DNA from: Paludibacteraceae bacterium
GTDB lineage: Bacteria; Bacteroidota; Bacteroidia; Bacteroidales; Paludibacteraceae
DNA: 64,000 nt
NCBI GenBank assembly: GCA_017480285.1
Contig: JAFVAX010000039.1
Span: forward strand, 20,850 to 84,849
Direction: 5' to 3'
The translations under genes and the position numbers were made by a program. The notes below the pieces were generated by a model. The model had not been told where the DNA came from. It made no database searches and saw nothing but the letters and a program-made list of their open reading frames with translations. Below are positions 42,101-50,460 of the stretch, piece by piece (the stretch's first letter is position 1; each line of letters starts with the position of its first letter).

Positions 42101-43747
42101 ATGAACTTTATTGAAGAAATTGTCGAAAACGACCTGAAAGCAAAACTCAACGATGGACGCATTCAAACTCGTTTCCCGCCGGAGCCGAACGGATACCTGC
42201 ATATAGGTCATGTGAAGGCCATCTGTATGGACTTTGGTATTGCAAAGAAATATGGAGGGGTCTGCAACCTGCGTTTTGACGACACTAACCCTGCAAAAGA
42301 AGACACCGAGTATGTTGACTCTATTATGCGGGATATCAGATGGTTAGGCTTTGAGTGGGGACAAGTGTTCTACGCTTCCGACTATTTCGACCAACTATAC
42401 GAACTCGCTATTCGATTTATAAAAGAGGGTAAGGCATACGTTGATGAGCAGACTGCCGAACAGATAGCCGAGCAGAAAGGTAGTCCTACCGAACCCGGTA
42501 AGGAATCGCCGTTCCGCAACCGCCCGATAGAGGAGAATCTCCGCTTGTTTGAGCAGATGCAGGCAGGTGAGATACCTGAAGGTAAGATGGTGCTTCGTGC
42601 AAAGATTGACATGGCTAACCCCAATATGCACTTCCGCGATCCTATCATCTATCGTATCATCACATCGCATCCGCACCATCGCACAGGGCGCAAGTGGAAT
42701 GTATATCCGATGTACGACTTTGCTCACGGACAATCTGACTACTTCGAGGGCGTTACACACTCTATCTGTACGCTTGAGTTTGTTGTTCATCGTCCGCTAT
42801 ATGATTGGTTTATCGACCAGTTTGTGCCACAAGGCGAGTATCGTCCGCACCAGTATGAGTTCAATCGTTTGAACATAACATATACCGTTATGTCGAAACG
42901 CAAGATGTTGCAACTTGTCAAAGAAGGTCTTGTCGCCGGTTGGGACGACCCGCGTATGCCGACAGTGTGCGGTCTGCGTCGTCGTGGTTATACACCATCG
43001 TCGATCCACACTTTCATCGACCGCATAGGTTATACCAAAGTGGAGGGGACGATTGACCTTGGTCTGCTTGAGCATGTCATTCGTGAGGACTTGAAAGAGA
43101 CCGCTCCGCGTATGTGTGCCATACTTGAGCCTATAAGACTTGTTATTGACAACTATCCTGAAGGAAAAGAGGAGACTATCGTTGCTGAAAACATTGACGG
43201 CAAGCCTGAACTTGGGACACGCGAGATGCCTTTTGGACGCGAACTCTTTATTGAGCGTCAGGACTTCCGTGAGGAAGGATCAAAAGATTTCTATCGTCTC
43301 TCACCCGGTGGCAGGGAAGTTAGACTGAAAAATGCTTATATCATTCAAGCCGTTTCTTGTGAGAAAGACGAGAATGGAAATATAACAGTTGTTCATGCCA
43401 CTTACGATCCGAATTCTAAATCAGGTACTGAAGGAGGCAACCGTAAGGTTAAATCCACTATCAACTGGGTGAGTGCTGAAAAGGCAGTGCCTGCGGAGTT
43501 GCGTTTGTACGACCGTCTGTTCTCCGTTGAGGACCCGTCTGCTTCCGACAAGGACTTCCGCGAACTGCTTAACCCTGATTCACTGAAAGTTCTGACGGCA
43601 ATGGTTGAACCGGCACTCAAAACAGCCAAACAGCAAGACCATTTCCAATTCTTGAAACAAGGCTATTTCGTGGTTGATGACGACAGTACGGCAGAGCATC
43701 TTGTTTTCAACCGTACCGCCTCGCTCAAAGACAATTGGCAGAAATAG
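42101..43747 (+). CDS. glnS: glutaminyl-tRNA synthetase
   Basis: The 548-residue class I synthetase has the HIGH motif in FPPEPNGYLHIGHVKAICMD and the KMSKS-type motif in VMSKRKMLQLV. The region LRFDDTNPAKED and the anticodon-binding C-terminal beta barrels (REMPFGRELFIERQDF, FYRLSPGGREVRLKN) are typical of GlnRS. The enzyme charges tRNA-Gln directly. It has its own promoter and terminator. Confidence 0.97.
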   Translation: MNFIEEIVENDLKAKLNDGRIQTRFPPEPNGYLHIGHVKAICMDFGIAKKYGGVCNLRFDDTNPAKEDTEYVDSIMRDIRWLGFEWGQVFYASDYFDQLYELAIRFIKEGKAYVDEQTAEQIAEQKGSPTEPGKESPFRNRPIEENLRLFEQMQAGEIPEGKMVLRAKIDMANPNMHFRDPIIYRIITSHPHHRTGRKWNVYPMYDFAHGQSDYFEGVTHSICTLEFVVHRPLYDWFIDQFVPQGEYRPHQYEFNRLNITYTVMSKRKMLQLVKEGLVAGWDDPRMPTVCGLRRRGYTPSSIHTFIDRIGYTKVEGTIDLGLLEHVIREDLKETAPRMCAILEPIRLVIDNYPEGKEETIVAENIDGKPELGTREMPFGRELFIERQDFREEGSKDFYRLSPGGREVRLKNAYIIQAVSCEKDENGNITVVHATYDPNSKSGTEGGNRKVKSTINWVSAEKAVPAELRLYDRLFSVEDPSASDKDFRELLNPDSLKVLTAMVEPALKTAKQQDHFQFLKQGYFVVDDDSTAEHLVFNRTASLKDNWQK

Positions 43748-43770
43748 TTGATATTAGTAAAGCACCTATA

Positions 43771-43811
43771 AAAGAAACTGCCTTCATAATGCGAGGCAGT
43801 TTCTTTTTATT
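43771..43811 (+). terminator. terminator after glnS
   Basis: AAAGAAACTGCC at 43771-43782 pairs with GGCAGTTTCTTT at 43795-43806, followed by T residues. The stem also works for the converging gene on the other strand. Confidence 0.85.
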
Positions 43812-43813
43812 AA

Positions 43814-44263
43814 CTATTCCGAGTAGTTGATATAATATGGGAAATCGCTTTTCTCTTTAGTAGAGGCTATGATTCCCTTCAATGCTTTGATGAGGCCGTC
43901 AATCTCGTCCATATCAAGATACCCGAGTTCTTTTGGTCCTGCATCTTCCATTACTTTGTCCGAGCCTTTTTGTCCGGTCATTGAGCCCAAAATACCGGCG
44001 GCAAGTTTTCCACCATCAACTTTTGTCCTGAACGCCATTGTGCCTATTTTCTCATTGGTTTCAAGGTTGGTGATAATAGTTGCGGTTACATATAGTCCGC
44101 CTTCTTTTAATTCAAGAACATCCTCTGACTTGTAGAATAAGCACGAGTTGATAAATTTCTCAGTCTTAGTGAGTTGTTGTGCTACTTCTGCTTGAGAGTT
44201 TTGAGCCTGTGCAGAGGTCATCATCAAAAGACCTACTGCGAAAATGAATAATGTTTTTTTCAT
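43814..44263 (-). CDS. small exported protein of unknown function
   Basis: The 149-residue product has a signal peptide (KKTLFIFAVGLLMMTSAQAQ). The soluble mature part has alternating strands and helices (GGLYVTATIITNLETNEKIG, then GKLAAGILGSMTGQKGSDKV). I recognise no domain. It is the downstream neighbour of a decayed exported-protein gene on the same strand and converges on glnS. Confidence 0.65.
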   Translation of the reverse strand: MKKTLFIFAVGLLMMTSAQAQNSQAEVAQQLTKTEKFINSCLFYKSEDVLELKEGGLYVTATIITNLETNEKIGTMAFRTKVDGGKLAAGILGSMTGQKGSDKVMEDAGPKELGYLDMDEIDGLIKALKGIIASTKEKSDFPYYINYSE

Positions 44264-44315
44264 AATTGTAAAATTTTTATATGGAATAGATTAGTATATC
44301 GATAATTCAATTTTG

Positions 44316-44926
44316 TTAACATATAAAATCACCGGTTAGAGTATTCGGCATCGTAGGTGGGGTAGACTTGTCGTTTGAGTCTTGCAGATAAATGATTTGA
44401 TATTGTTCGCCGTCTTTTTTTACAGCGAGCCGGTGTCTGTTGTTGCCCCAATACTGCCGGTTGGATGTACTGATAAAATTGTAGATTCCTTCAATAGGTG
44501 CAGGTTGGTGTTCTGCCTGGTAGTTCTTGAGTGCGAACTCCGTCCAGCCGGTATGGGGTATATGGTTGAAATTATCTTCAATTTCAAATCTTTCCACTTC
44601 AAATTTAGGACTGCGATATTCATCTGCAGGCGAATGTTCGTTTGCCCAACCGCCATCAAAATACCAGCCTATTTCTGTAACTTCGGCGGGGATACGAGGG
44701 AAATAGAATACGGCGTGAACAATTTTGCCTTGTTGTCGTTTACGGAAATAGTTCCACTCGTAATGTCACGGATACATTTCCCAAGGTTCATAATCGCCTT
44801 CAAAACATCGTTTGAACGAACATCAACAAGTTCCCATTCTTGCTCTTTGTTTTTATATATTATCTGACCCGCCAAAAACGTAAGGACAAATAATAAAAGA
44901 GACAGTGTTACAATGACTTTTTTCAT
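44316..44926 (-). pseudogene. decayed gene for an exported protein
   Basis: The start at 44926 encodes a signal-anchor (KKVIVTLSLLLFVLTFLAGQ) followed by YKNKEQEWELVDVRS, then runs out of frame. The continuation in another frame reads RCFEGDYEPWEMYP, has an in-frame TGA, then goes on as HYEWNYFRKRQQGKIVHAVF, RIPAEVTEIGWYFDGGW and a long stretch to TGDFIC at 44316. One frameshift near 44820 and one stop codon at about 44765 are needed to explain this. The restored protein would be about 200 residues, exported, with no recognised domain. Confidence 0.7.
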
Positions 44927-45056
44927 ATATTATAAAACTTTTGTTACACTATATGTAGGTTTATGTACAAAAGGTAACCTGAAAATAATTTTTTTTGAAA
45001 AATATAGTTATTTTTGTTTTTACTGACAATTTTTTGTATTTTTGTAGTGAGGAGTG

Positions 45057-45245
45057 AATCCTCATTCTGACGCAGGTCAGAATCTCAATAATGAGGAATA
45101 ATATCCTGAAACAAGTTGCTCCAAGTTTTGCTCCAAGTATTCGCATCGTAAACGAGCGCATCGCAAGCGTGCAGGATGAGGTGTAATTTGTGAATTGTAA
45201 ATTTTGAATTAAGATCCTGAAACAAGTTCAGGATGAGGGTAAATT
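45057..45245. repeat. cluster of dispersed palindromic repeats
   Basis: In order: ATTCTGAC-GCAG-GTCAGAAT (about 45064-45083), the inverted 80-bp unit (45104-45182), AATTGTAAATT-type words, and the ATCCTGAA/TTCAGGAT palindrome near 45215. This is the same element set as at 1.2 and 2.4 kb, in the other orientation. Confidence 0.8.
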
Positions 45246-45671
45246 GTGAATTGTAAATTGATAAACGGTAAGCAGTATGTGTTATGCACCTGGCGCCAGA
45301 AGTTTGTCCGTCTCACACCGGAAGAGTGGGTACGGCAACATTTTCTGCACTATCTTGTTGATACATTGCTTTTTCCAGCATCGAGAATAGCCGTTGAATA
45401 TCCCATTACGGTAGGCGGGTTGCAAAAGCGTTGTGATGCCGTGGTTTTTAACGATGCCTTGCAAGCCGTTTGCATTTTGGAATTTAAGGCTGCCACAGTG
45501 GCTATCAACCAGAAGGTGTTTGACCAAGTGGCTGTCTATAACAGACCGCTGAATGTGCCTTTTTTTATCCTTTCCAATGGAAAAACAACTATTGCTTGCA
45601 AATTTCTTAGCGATAAATATGAACTTTTAACTCAATTACCAACCTACGAACAACTATGTCAGAACAACTGA
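45246..45671 (+). CDS. type I restriction R-subunit N-terminal-like protein
   Basis: The 141-residue product has the small nuclease-like fold of HsdR N-terminal proteins: YVLCTWRQKFVRLTPEEWVR at the start, RIAVEYPITVGGLQKRCDAV with the catalytic Asp, and ILEFKAATVAINQK with the E-x-K motif. It is a stand-alone protein conserved in Bacteroidetes, of unknown role. The predicted GTG start at 45246 lies at the end of a repeat, so the true start may be further in. It overlaps phoH by 16 bp. Confidence 0.75.
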   Translation: MNCKLINGKQYVLCTWRQKFVRLTPEEWVRQHFLHYLVDTLLFPASRIAVEYPITVGGLQKRCDAVVFNDALQAVCILEFKAATVAINQKVFDQVAVYNRPLNVPFFILSNGKTTIACKFLSDKYELLTQLPTYEQLCQNN

Positions 45672-46597
45672 TACTACTATCATCGGACCTTGATGAGCCT
45701 ACTTTCTGCGGGGTGAACAATCAAAACCTGCTAACTTTGCATAACCTTCATCCACAGGTGCGCTTCATTGTCAGAAACATGCAAGTCAAGGTGAATGGCG
45801 ATGACGAGTCGATAAATCGCTTCTTGCAACACTTGCAACGCTGTGAGGCATATTGCATCAACAATAACCAACTTACAGAAAAAAACATAACCGACCTTTT
45901 TGAACCTCACCCGACAAATACTGCGGAGCAACCTCAAAACCTGATCCTCTTCGGGCTGAACGGCAAACCTATTACAGCCCGTACTGTTAATCAAAAGCGT
46001 ATGGTTGAGGCTTTTGAGACTGATGATATGCTCATAGCCGAAGGACCCGCCGGTTCCGGCAAGACATATACCGCAATCGCTCTTGCCGTCAAAGCACTGA
46101 AAAACAAGCAGGTAAGGAAAATTATTCTCTCACGTCCGGCTGTTGAGGCAGGTGAGAAACTTGGCTTTCTGCCCGGTGATTTGAAAGAGAAGATTGACCC
46201 ATACTTGCAACCTCTGTATGATGCGCTTGAGGAGATGCTTCCGCAACAGAAACTGCAAGAGTATATAGACAAGGGTGTCATACAAATAGCGCCGCTTGCT
46301 TTTATGCGAGGTAGGACATTAAACGATGCTATCGTCATTCTTGATGAGGCACAAAACACTACACCACAGCAGATTAAGATGTTTATGACCCGCCTGGGTA
46401 TGCACTCAAAGATGATTCTCACAGGCGACCTGACGCAAATAGACCTACCGCCACATCAGACATCAGGACTAAGACACGCTATTGAAGTGCTCAAAGATGT
46501 TGAAGGTATAAGTCTTATTCGTACCGACAAACGCGACATTATCCGCCATCCGCTTGTTGAGAGAATAGTCAAAGCATACGAAGAAAATATCAACTGA
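45656..46597 (+). CDS. phoH: PhoH-family ATPase
   Basis: The 313-residue product has a P-loop domain with Walker A EGPAGSGKTYTAIALAV near residue 127 and Walker B AIVILDEAQNTTPQQIKMFM. LTGDLTQIDLP follows, and an LSRPAVEAGEKLGFLPGDLK segment is typical of PhoH. The N-terminal roughly 100 residues carry a KH-like/nucleic-acid-binding region. PhoH proteins are cytoplasmic ATPases linked to RNA metabolism. It overlaps the gene before it by 16 bp. Confidence 0.94.
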   Translation: MSEQLILLSSDLDEPTFCGVNNQNLLTLHNLHPQVRFIVRNMQVKVNGDDESINRFLQHLQRCEAYCINNNQLTEKNITDLFEPHPTNTAEQPQNLILFGLNGKPITARTVNQKRMVEAFETDDMLIAEGPAGSGKTYTAIALAVKALKNKQVRKIILSRPAVEAGEKLGFLPGDLKEKIDPYLQPLYDALEEMLPQQKLQEYIDKGVIQIAPLAFMRGRTLNDAIVILDEAQNTTPQQIKMFMTRLGMHSKMILTGDLTQIDLPPHQTSGLRHAIEVLKDVEGISLIRTDKRDIIRHPLVERIVKAYEENIN

Positions 46598-46611
46598 TTT
46601 TAATTTGCAAT

Positions 46612-47262
46612 ATGAACAAATTAGAGAAAACGGATGCAATAATAAAACGGCTTCTTGATATATCAGTTGCCGTATTGTTTGTACTGTTGGTTATTTTTCT
46701 TGCTTATATGTGTCTGGATAGTATTTTTGGTCTGAGTATAGAGCAATATGCTTCTGCCAAAATGTTGAAAACAGGTTTCCGTTATCTTTCTATGATTATG
46801 CTCGTTGTGGCATTATTGTTTGTCGCTATTCGTGTCTGTTTGTCGTTTTTTGTTGAGTCAGATGAGCAAAGAGATTTTTCAAATAAAGTTGATTATATAC
46901 TTCAATCAAGAAAAAGTCAGACTATAGTAGTGGAGAAAACTGTCAGCAAAGATTATAATCCTTTTTTGGGTTTAGACGAACGGCAACAGGCAAAAGTGTG
47001 CGAATTGTTCCGTTCCCTACCTTCTAATCCACAAAAAGCAGGATTTGTAAGTATGGCAAGAGTGGCTCAATATCTTACCGCACTTCAGCAACTCGGCTAT
47101 CTTGATGATAGTGATTTGCATAATCTTCGGCTGTGGGTAAAACAAGTATCAGGAAAACAGGTTCCCCCTTCAAGCGCCTTCAATGAGGCTTATCCAAGTA
47201 AAAATATCATTAAGGTTAATCGAGCAAAGAAAAAATTGCAAGATATGATTGATGGCAATTAG
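46612..47262 (+). CDS. two-span membrane protein of unknown function
   Basis: The 216-residue product has two hydrophobic segments (residues about 17-37 and 57-80) followed by a cytoplasmic part with DERQQAKVCELFRSLPSNP and a helical C-terminus. This could be a small membrane-anchored regulatory protein. It starts 14 bp after phoH and may be co-transcribed. I recognise no domain. Confidence 0.6.
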   Translation: MNKLEKTDAIIKRLLDISVAVLFVLLVIFLAYMCLDSIFGLSIEQYASAKMLKTGFRYLSMIMLVVALLFVAIRVCLSFFVESDEQRDFSNKVDYILQSRKSQTIVVEKTVSKDYNPFLGLDERQQAKVCELFRSLPSNPQKAGFVSMARVAQYLTALQQLGYLDDSDLHNLRLWVKQVSGKQVPPSSAFNEAYPSKNIIKVNRAKKKLQDMIDGN

Positions 47263-47363
47263 TTGCGAAAAAAGTTATATTACAATATCAAAGAAATCGA
47301 ATTGCGGAAATAACTTTCCAAAATTCGATTTTTTTGATTTTTTCGATATTTTACATCAAATTC

Positions 47364-47394
47364 TTGGTTGTGAAAGCAAATACTTTTACTTTTG
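47364..47394 (+). promoter_or_regulatory. promoter of the nuclease-like small protein gene
   Basis: TTG at 47364-47366 and TACTTTTG at 47387-47394 are 20 nt apart. The start ATG lies at 47419. Confidence 0.7.
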
Positions 47395-47418
47395 CACAAA
47401 AATCAAAAACTTATAAAA

Positions 47419-47847
47419 ATGATTAACTTGAAGGGCATTGGCAGTCCTCGTGCAAGGAACTTGCATCAACGGATAATAACGGGAACTGCATATAATATGT
47501 TTCCTGAAATTGTTTTTGGGCAAGGTCTTGACCTTTTATGCGAAGGATTAGTAACAGAAAATCCTTACGATAACTATCCTGACATAATCATAAAAGACAG
47601 AACCGGCTACCCTTTGTTTATAATGGAAATAACTCGTTCGTGGTCGTTGAGTTACGACAAGCGCAAATGCCTGAAACTGAAAAAGCGTTTTCCTACGGCT
47701 GATTTCTATGTATTCAACTACGAAACGGATGTGCTGTATCTCCTTTCTGAAGGTTGTATATGGCTCAAAAGTGATGACTACGACTTCGTCAGTCCACTGT
47801 TTTCAAAACCTGTGTATGAATATATTTATTTGACAAGTCTTTTATAG
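47419..47847 (+). CDS. small protein with PD-(D/E)XK-like pattern
   Basis: The 142-residue product starts at ATG 47419. The central part NYPDIIIKDRTGYPLFIMEI has Asp and Glu spaced as in PD-(D/E)XK proteins, though the final Lys is replaced (EITRS). A later FPTADFYVFNYETDVLYLL is shared with the decayed gene at 48903-49336, so the two are paralogs. The function is unknown; it resembles Uma2-type proteins. Confidence 0.6.
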   Translation: MINLKGIGSPRARNLHQRIITGTAYNMFPEIVFGQGLDLLCEGLVTENPYDNYPDIIIKDRTGYPLFIMEITRSWSLSYDKRKCLKLKKRFPTADFYVFNYETDVLYLLSEGCIWLKSDDYDFVSPLFSKPVYEYIYLTSLL

Positions 47848-47889
47848 AATAATACAGTTTTCAGTAAACAAAATAAAATTCTATGTGTT

Positions 47890-48873
47890 ATGAATAAAAA
47901 TTTATTACTATGTGCATTGCTTTGTTTGGTATCTATAATTGCTTATGCACAAGACATCATTATTACTATTGATGCAAAAAAAATTGAGGCTAAGATTATG
48001 GAAGTCTCAAAATCAGAAATTAAATACAAAGAGCCTGATAATTTAGATGGTCCGATGTTTATTCTGGAAGTAGATGAGATAAACTCAATTATCTATTCAA
48101 CAGGAAAGGTTGTTTTGTATAATCAACCGGCTCAATCAATTACGCCACCTATTGAACAACCGGTGCAGAATTCCGCTGTGCCGATTCAACAAAACAACTT
48201 GGCAAATCCTAATTTATCCACAATTCTCTTACTATCAGGTGAAAAGAAGTTGGTTGAGGTGATAGACATGAATAATAATTATGTTTCATATTTAGAAGGA
48301 ATTGAGAGAAAGAATATACCTGCAGCTCAAATTCATACTGTAACATTGCCTAATGGACAAGTTAAAACATATAACAAAGAAAATCCATCTTCGCCGTCAC
48401 TGTCTCAAACACAGACTCAGGTACAAACTCAGATTCAGACAACTACAGTCGGCAATGATTCTTCAAGTAAAAAAGCAGGGCGTATTTATCGCGATAACAA
48501 GAATTATTTGTATAACGATATGTATATCTCTTCAAAAGAGGTTGAGAGAATTCTTATGAGAGAGAATGGGGCGGCTTATAATAAGTGGAAACAAGCAAAA
48601 GGAATGTTAATTGGAGGCTCTGTTTGTACAGGTTTGGGGACAGGTCTTGTTATTGGAGGTTTATTTTCATTGTTATCTGATGATAATATTATATGTATAT
48701 CTTTAGAGAGTGCTGCTTTAATTCCGCTTGGCATAGGTCTTGGACTTACATTAGGATCGTCTGCTTACTTTAATAAAGCAATTGATATATATAATTCCAA
48801 ATATGACAATGTGGCAGTACAACTCCGTTGGGGTGTTACAGCAAATGGAGTAGGATTGGCAATTGCATTCTAA
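47890..48873 (+). CDS. exported membrane-associated protein of unknown function
   Basis: The 327-residue product has a signal peptide (KNLLLCALLCLVSIIAYAQ). Two similar beta-rich modules then follow (DIIITIDAKKIEAKIMEVSK and TILLLSGEKKLVEVIDMNNN). A Gln/Thr-rich linker (TQTQVQTQIQTTT) and a C-terminal part with two Gly-rich hydrophobic stretches (MLIGGSVCTGLGTGLVIGGL and LIPLGIGLGLTLGSSAYF) complete it. The modules resemble the beta-rich repeats of exported Bacteroidetes proteins. Function and exact location are unknown. Confidence 0.65.
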   Translation: MNKNLLLCALLCLVSIIAYAQDIIITIDAKKIEAKIMEVSKSEIKYKEPDNLDGPMFILEVDEINSIIYSTGKVVLYNQPAQSITPPIEQPVQNSAVPIQQNNLANPNLSTILLLSGEKKLVEVIDMNNNYVSYLEGIERKNIPAAQIHTVTLPNGQVKTYNKENPSSPSLSQTQTQVQTQIQTTTVGNDSSSKKAGRIYRDNKNYLYNDMYISSKEVERILMRENGAAYNKWKQAKGMLIGGSVCTGLGTGLVIGGLFSLLSDDNIICISLESAALIPLGIGLGLTLGSSAYFNKAIDIYNSKYDNVAVQLRWGVTANGVGLAIAF

Positions 48874-48902
48874 CCAACTAATTTATAATTTGCAATTTGC
48901 TT

Positions 48903-49336
48903 ATGGGATTATTAGACAATTATACGGGCATAGGAATGAGTCCCCGCCCGAAATGGCAACATCAGATTGTTATAAACGCTCTTCTTACAAATACTGCATT
49001 AGAACTTCGTAAAAAACATTTGTTAATGCTTTCCGAAGCAACTGTTACTGACAATTGGGATGATTTGGCACCAGATTCAGTGATTTTTGATGAGTGTTTT
49101 TATCCCCTTTGTATTATTGAGATAGCAACACACAAAGAGTTAAGAGAAATAAAAAACAAATGCCTGTGTTTTTAGTTGCAAGATTTCCTGATTTGGAGTT
49201 CTTTGTATTTGATTACGAGTTCTTGGTGCTATATAAGTATGATACGGAAACAGACTGATGGAATGACTCTTTGCAAAACGAACTCTATTCCGTTTATCTT
49301 AAATTACCTTTGACGGAATATCTTTATTTAGATTGA
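48903..49336 (+). pseudogene. decayed paralog of the PD-(D/E)XK-like small protein
   Basis: The frame from ATG 48903 encodes MGLLDNYTGIGMSPRPKWQH, then APDSVIFDECFYPLCIIEIA, and stops at 49175. The rest is in the next frame: PVFLVARFPDLEFFVFDYEF, LVLYKYDTETD, a stop at about 49257, and then LQNELYSVYLKLPLTEYLYL. A frameshift and a stop codon therefore interrupt it. The final part matches the end of the intact paralog at 47419-47847 (PVYEYIYL). Confidence 0.75.
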
Positions 49337-49371
49337 TCAATTTTACAGAGTAGATAAGTTCCTTCAATTAT

Positions 49372-50460
49372 TTATATAATTTTTATTTCGATTGGTATAT
49401 ATGCAATTTTGTTTTGTAGGGTGGGGGTGAGGTGATGATTGTTAATGAGTCTAACAGCGTCTTTTTCAGTTGTTAGCCATAGGTCTATAGTATTGCTAAC
49501 TATGGCGTTTTCAAAAAATTGTATGTCTTTTGCGCTGTACCAATGGTGATCACTGAAAAGATGTATTATATCAGGTTTTCCGTATGTCGTTTTCACATAC
49601 TCAACAAATGATTGGGGATTGGCAATGCCGGCAAATACTCCAATACGAAGTGAGGATGTGATTTTCTTAGAGTGATCCTCATTTTGAGGGCGATTCTTAT
49701 TCTGAGAGCGATTCTTATTCTGAGGGCGATTCTTATTCTGAGAGCGATTTTCATTCTGACGCAGGTCAGAATCTATAGGAATGTTAGATACAGAAGCAGT
49801 AAGAAGTGATGGTTTGCCATAACTTATGGTGCTGAATAAGACCTCTTGATTATCAGCCGGTTGTAGTGTGCCACAAATAAGGTCTTTTTCTGCCTCGGAG
49901 ATGTTTGCAGGGCAACCTGTTACGATGATAATTTGCGCCCTCTTGCTTTCGCCTTTGTGGTCGCGAAGTGTTCCCCAAGGCAGGTATGCGTCTTGCGGAT
50001 AAAGGTGATTATACCGCGTCAGAAGAATGGTTGTATCAGCCTGCAAACGGCGATATTGCATAGCATCGTCAAGCACAACTATATCTACCTCAGGACATAG
50101 TTCTTTTATCTTTTCGATGCCTTCAAGTCGGTCTTTGCAAACGGCAATAGGCACATCGGGTAAGCGAAAGTGTAAGAGCATCGCCTCATCACCGATGTCG
50201 CTTGTGAGGCTACCCGCATTTGCCAATAGGAAGCCTTTTGTTTTTCGTTTATATCCGCGTGATAGAATAGCGGGATGTTTGCCTTCGGCGAGCAACTGCC
50301 TGACGATGAATTCGGAATGTGGTGTCTTGCCTGTTCCGCCTATAGCAAGGTTGCCGATGACGATAGTTGGCAGTGAGCCTTTATATGAAGATAGGACACG
50401 CAAGTCGTAAAGCCGGTTGCGTGTCCATACCACAAGACCATATAAAATGTCTAAAATCAT
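49372..50460 (-). CDS. lpxK: tetraacyldisaccharide 4'-kinase with a repeat insert
   Basis: The 362-residue product has the LpxK P-loop VIGNLAIGGTGKTPHSEFIV near residue 35 and VVLDDAMQYRRLQADTTILL (usually DDAFQHR) near 130. The C-terminus (IDLWLTTEKDAVRL) is typical. It phosphorylates the lipid A precursor at the 4' position in the inner membrane. Residues about 230-262 are an inserted low-complexity stretch made of six-residue units such as RSQNKN and RPQNKN, coded by the palindromic repeat family. Such an insert is not part of the LpxK core. The gene overlaps sppA by one base. Confidence 0.93.
   Translation of the reverse strand: MILDILYGLVVWTRNRLYDLRVLSSYKGSLPTIVIGNLAIGGTGKTPHSEFIVRQLLAEGKHPAILSRGYKRKTKGFLLANAGSLTSDIGDEAMLLHFRLPDVPIAVCKDRLEGIEKIKELCPEVDIVVLDDAMQYRRLQADTTILLTRYNHLYPQDAYLPWGTLRDHKGESKRAQIIIVTGCPANISEAEKDLICGTLQPADNQEVLFSTISYGKPSLLTASVSNIPIDSDLRQNENRSQNKNRPQNKNRSQNKNRPQNEDHSKKITSSLRIGVFAGIANPQSFVEYVKTTYGKPDIIHLFSDHHWYSAKDIQFFENAIVSNTIDLWLTTEKDAVRLINNHHLTPTLQNKIAYIPIEIKII
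49672..49772 (-). repeat. palindromic and 18-bp tandem repeat inside lpxK
   Basis: About four 18-bp units (GAGGGCGATTCTTATTCT and variants on the plus strand) end in ATTCTGAC-GCAG-GTCAGAAT near 49751-49770, the same palindrome as near 45064. The insert is a multiple of three and keeps the reading frame. Confidence 0.85.
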
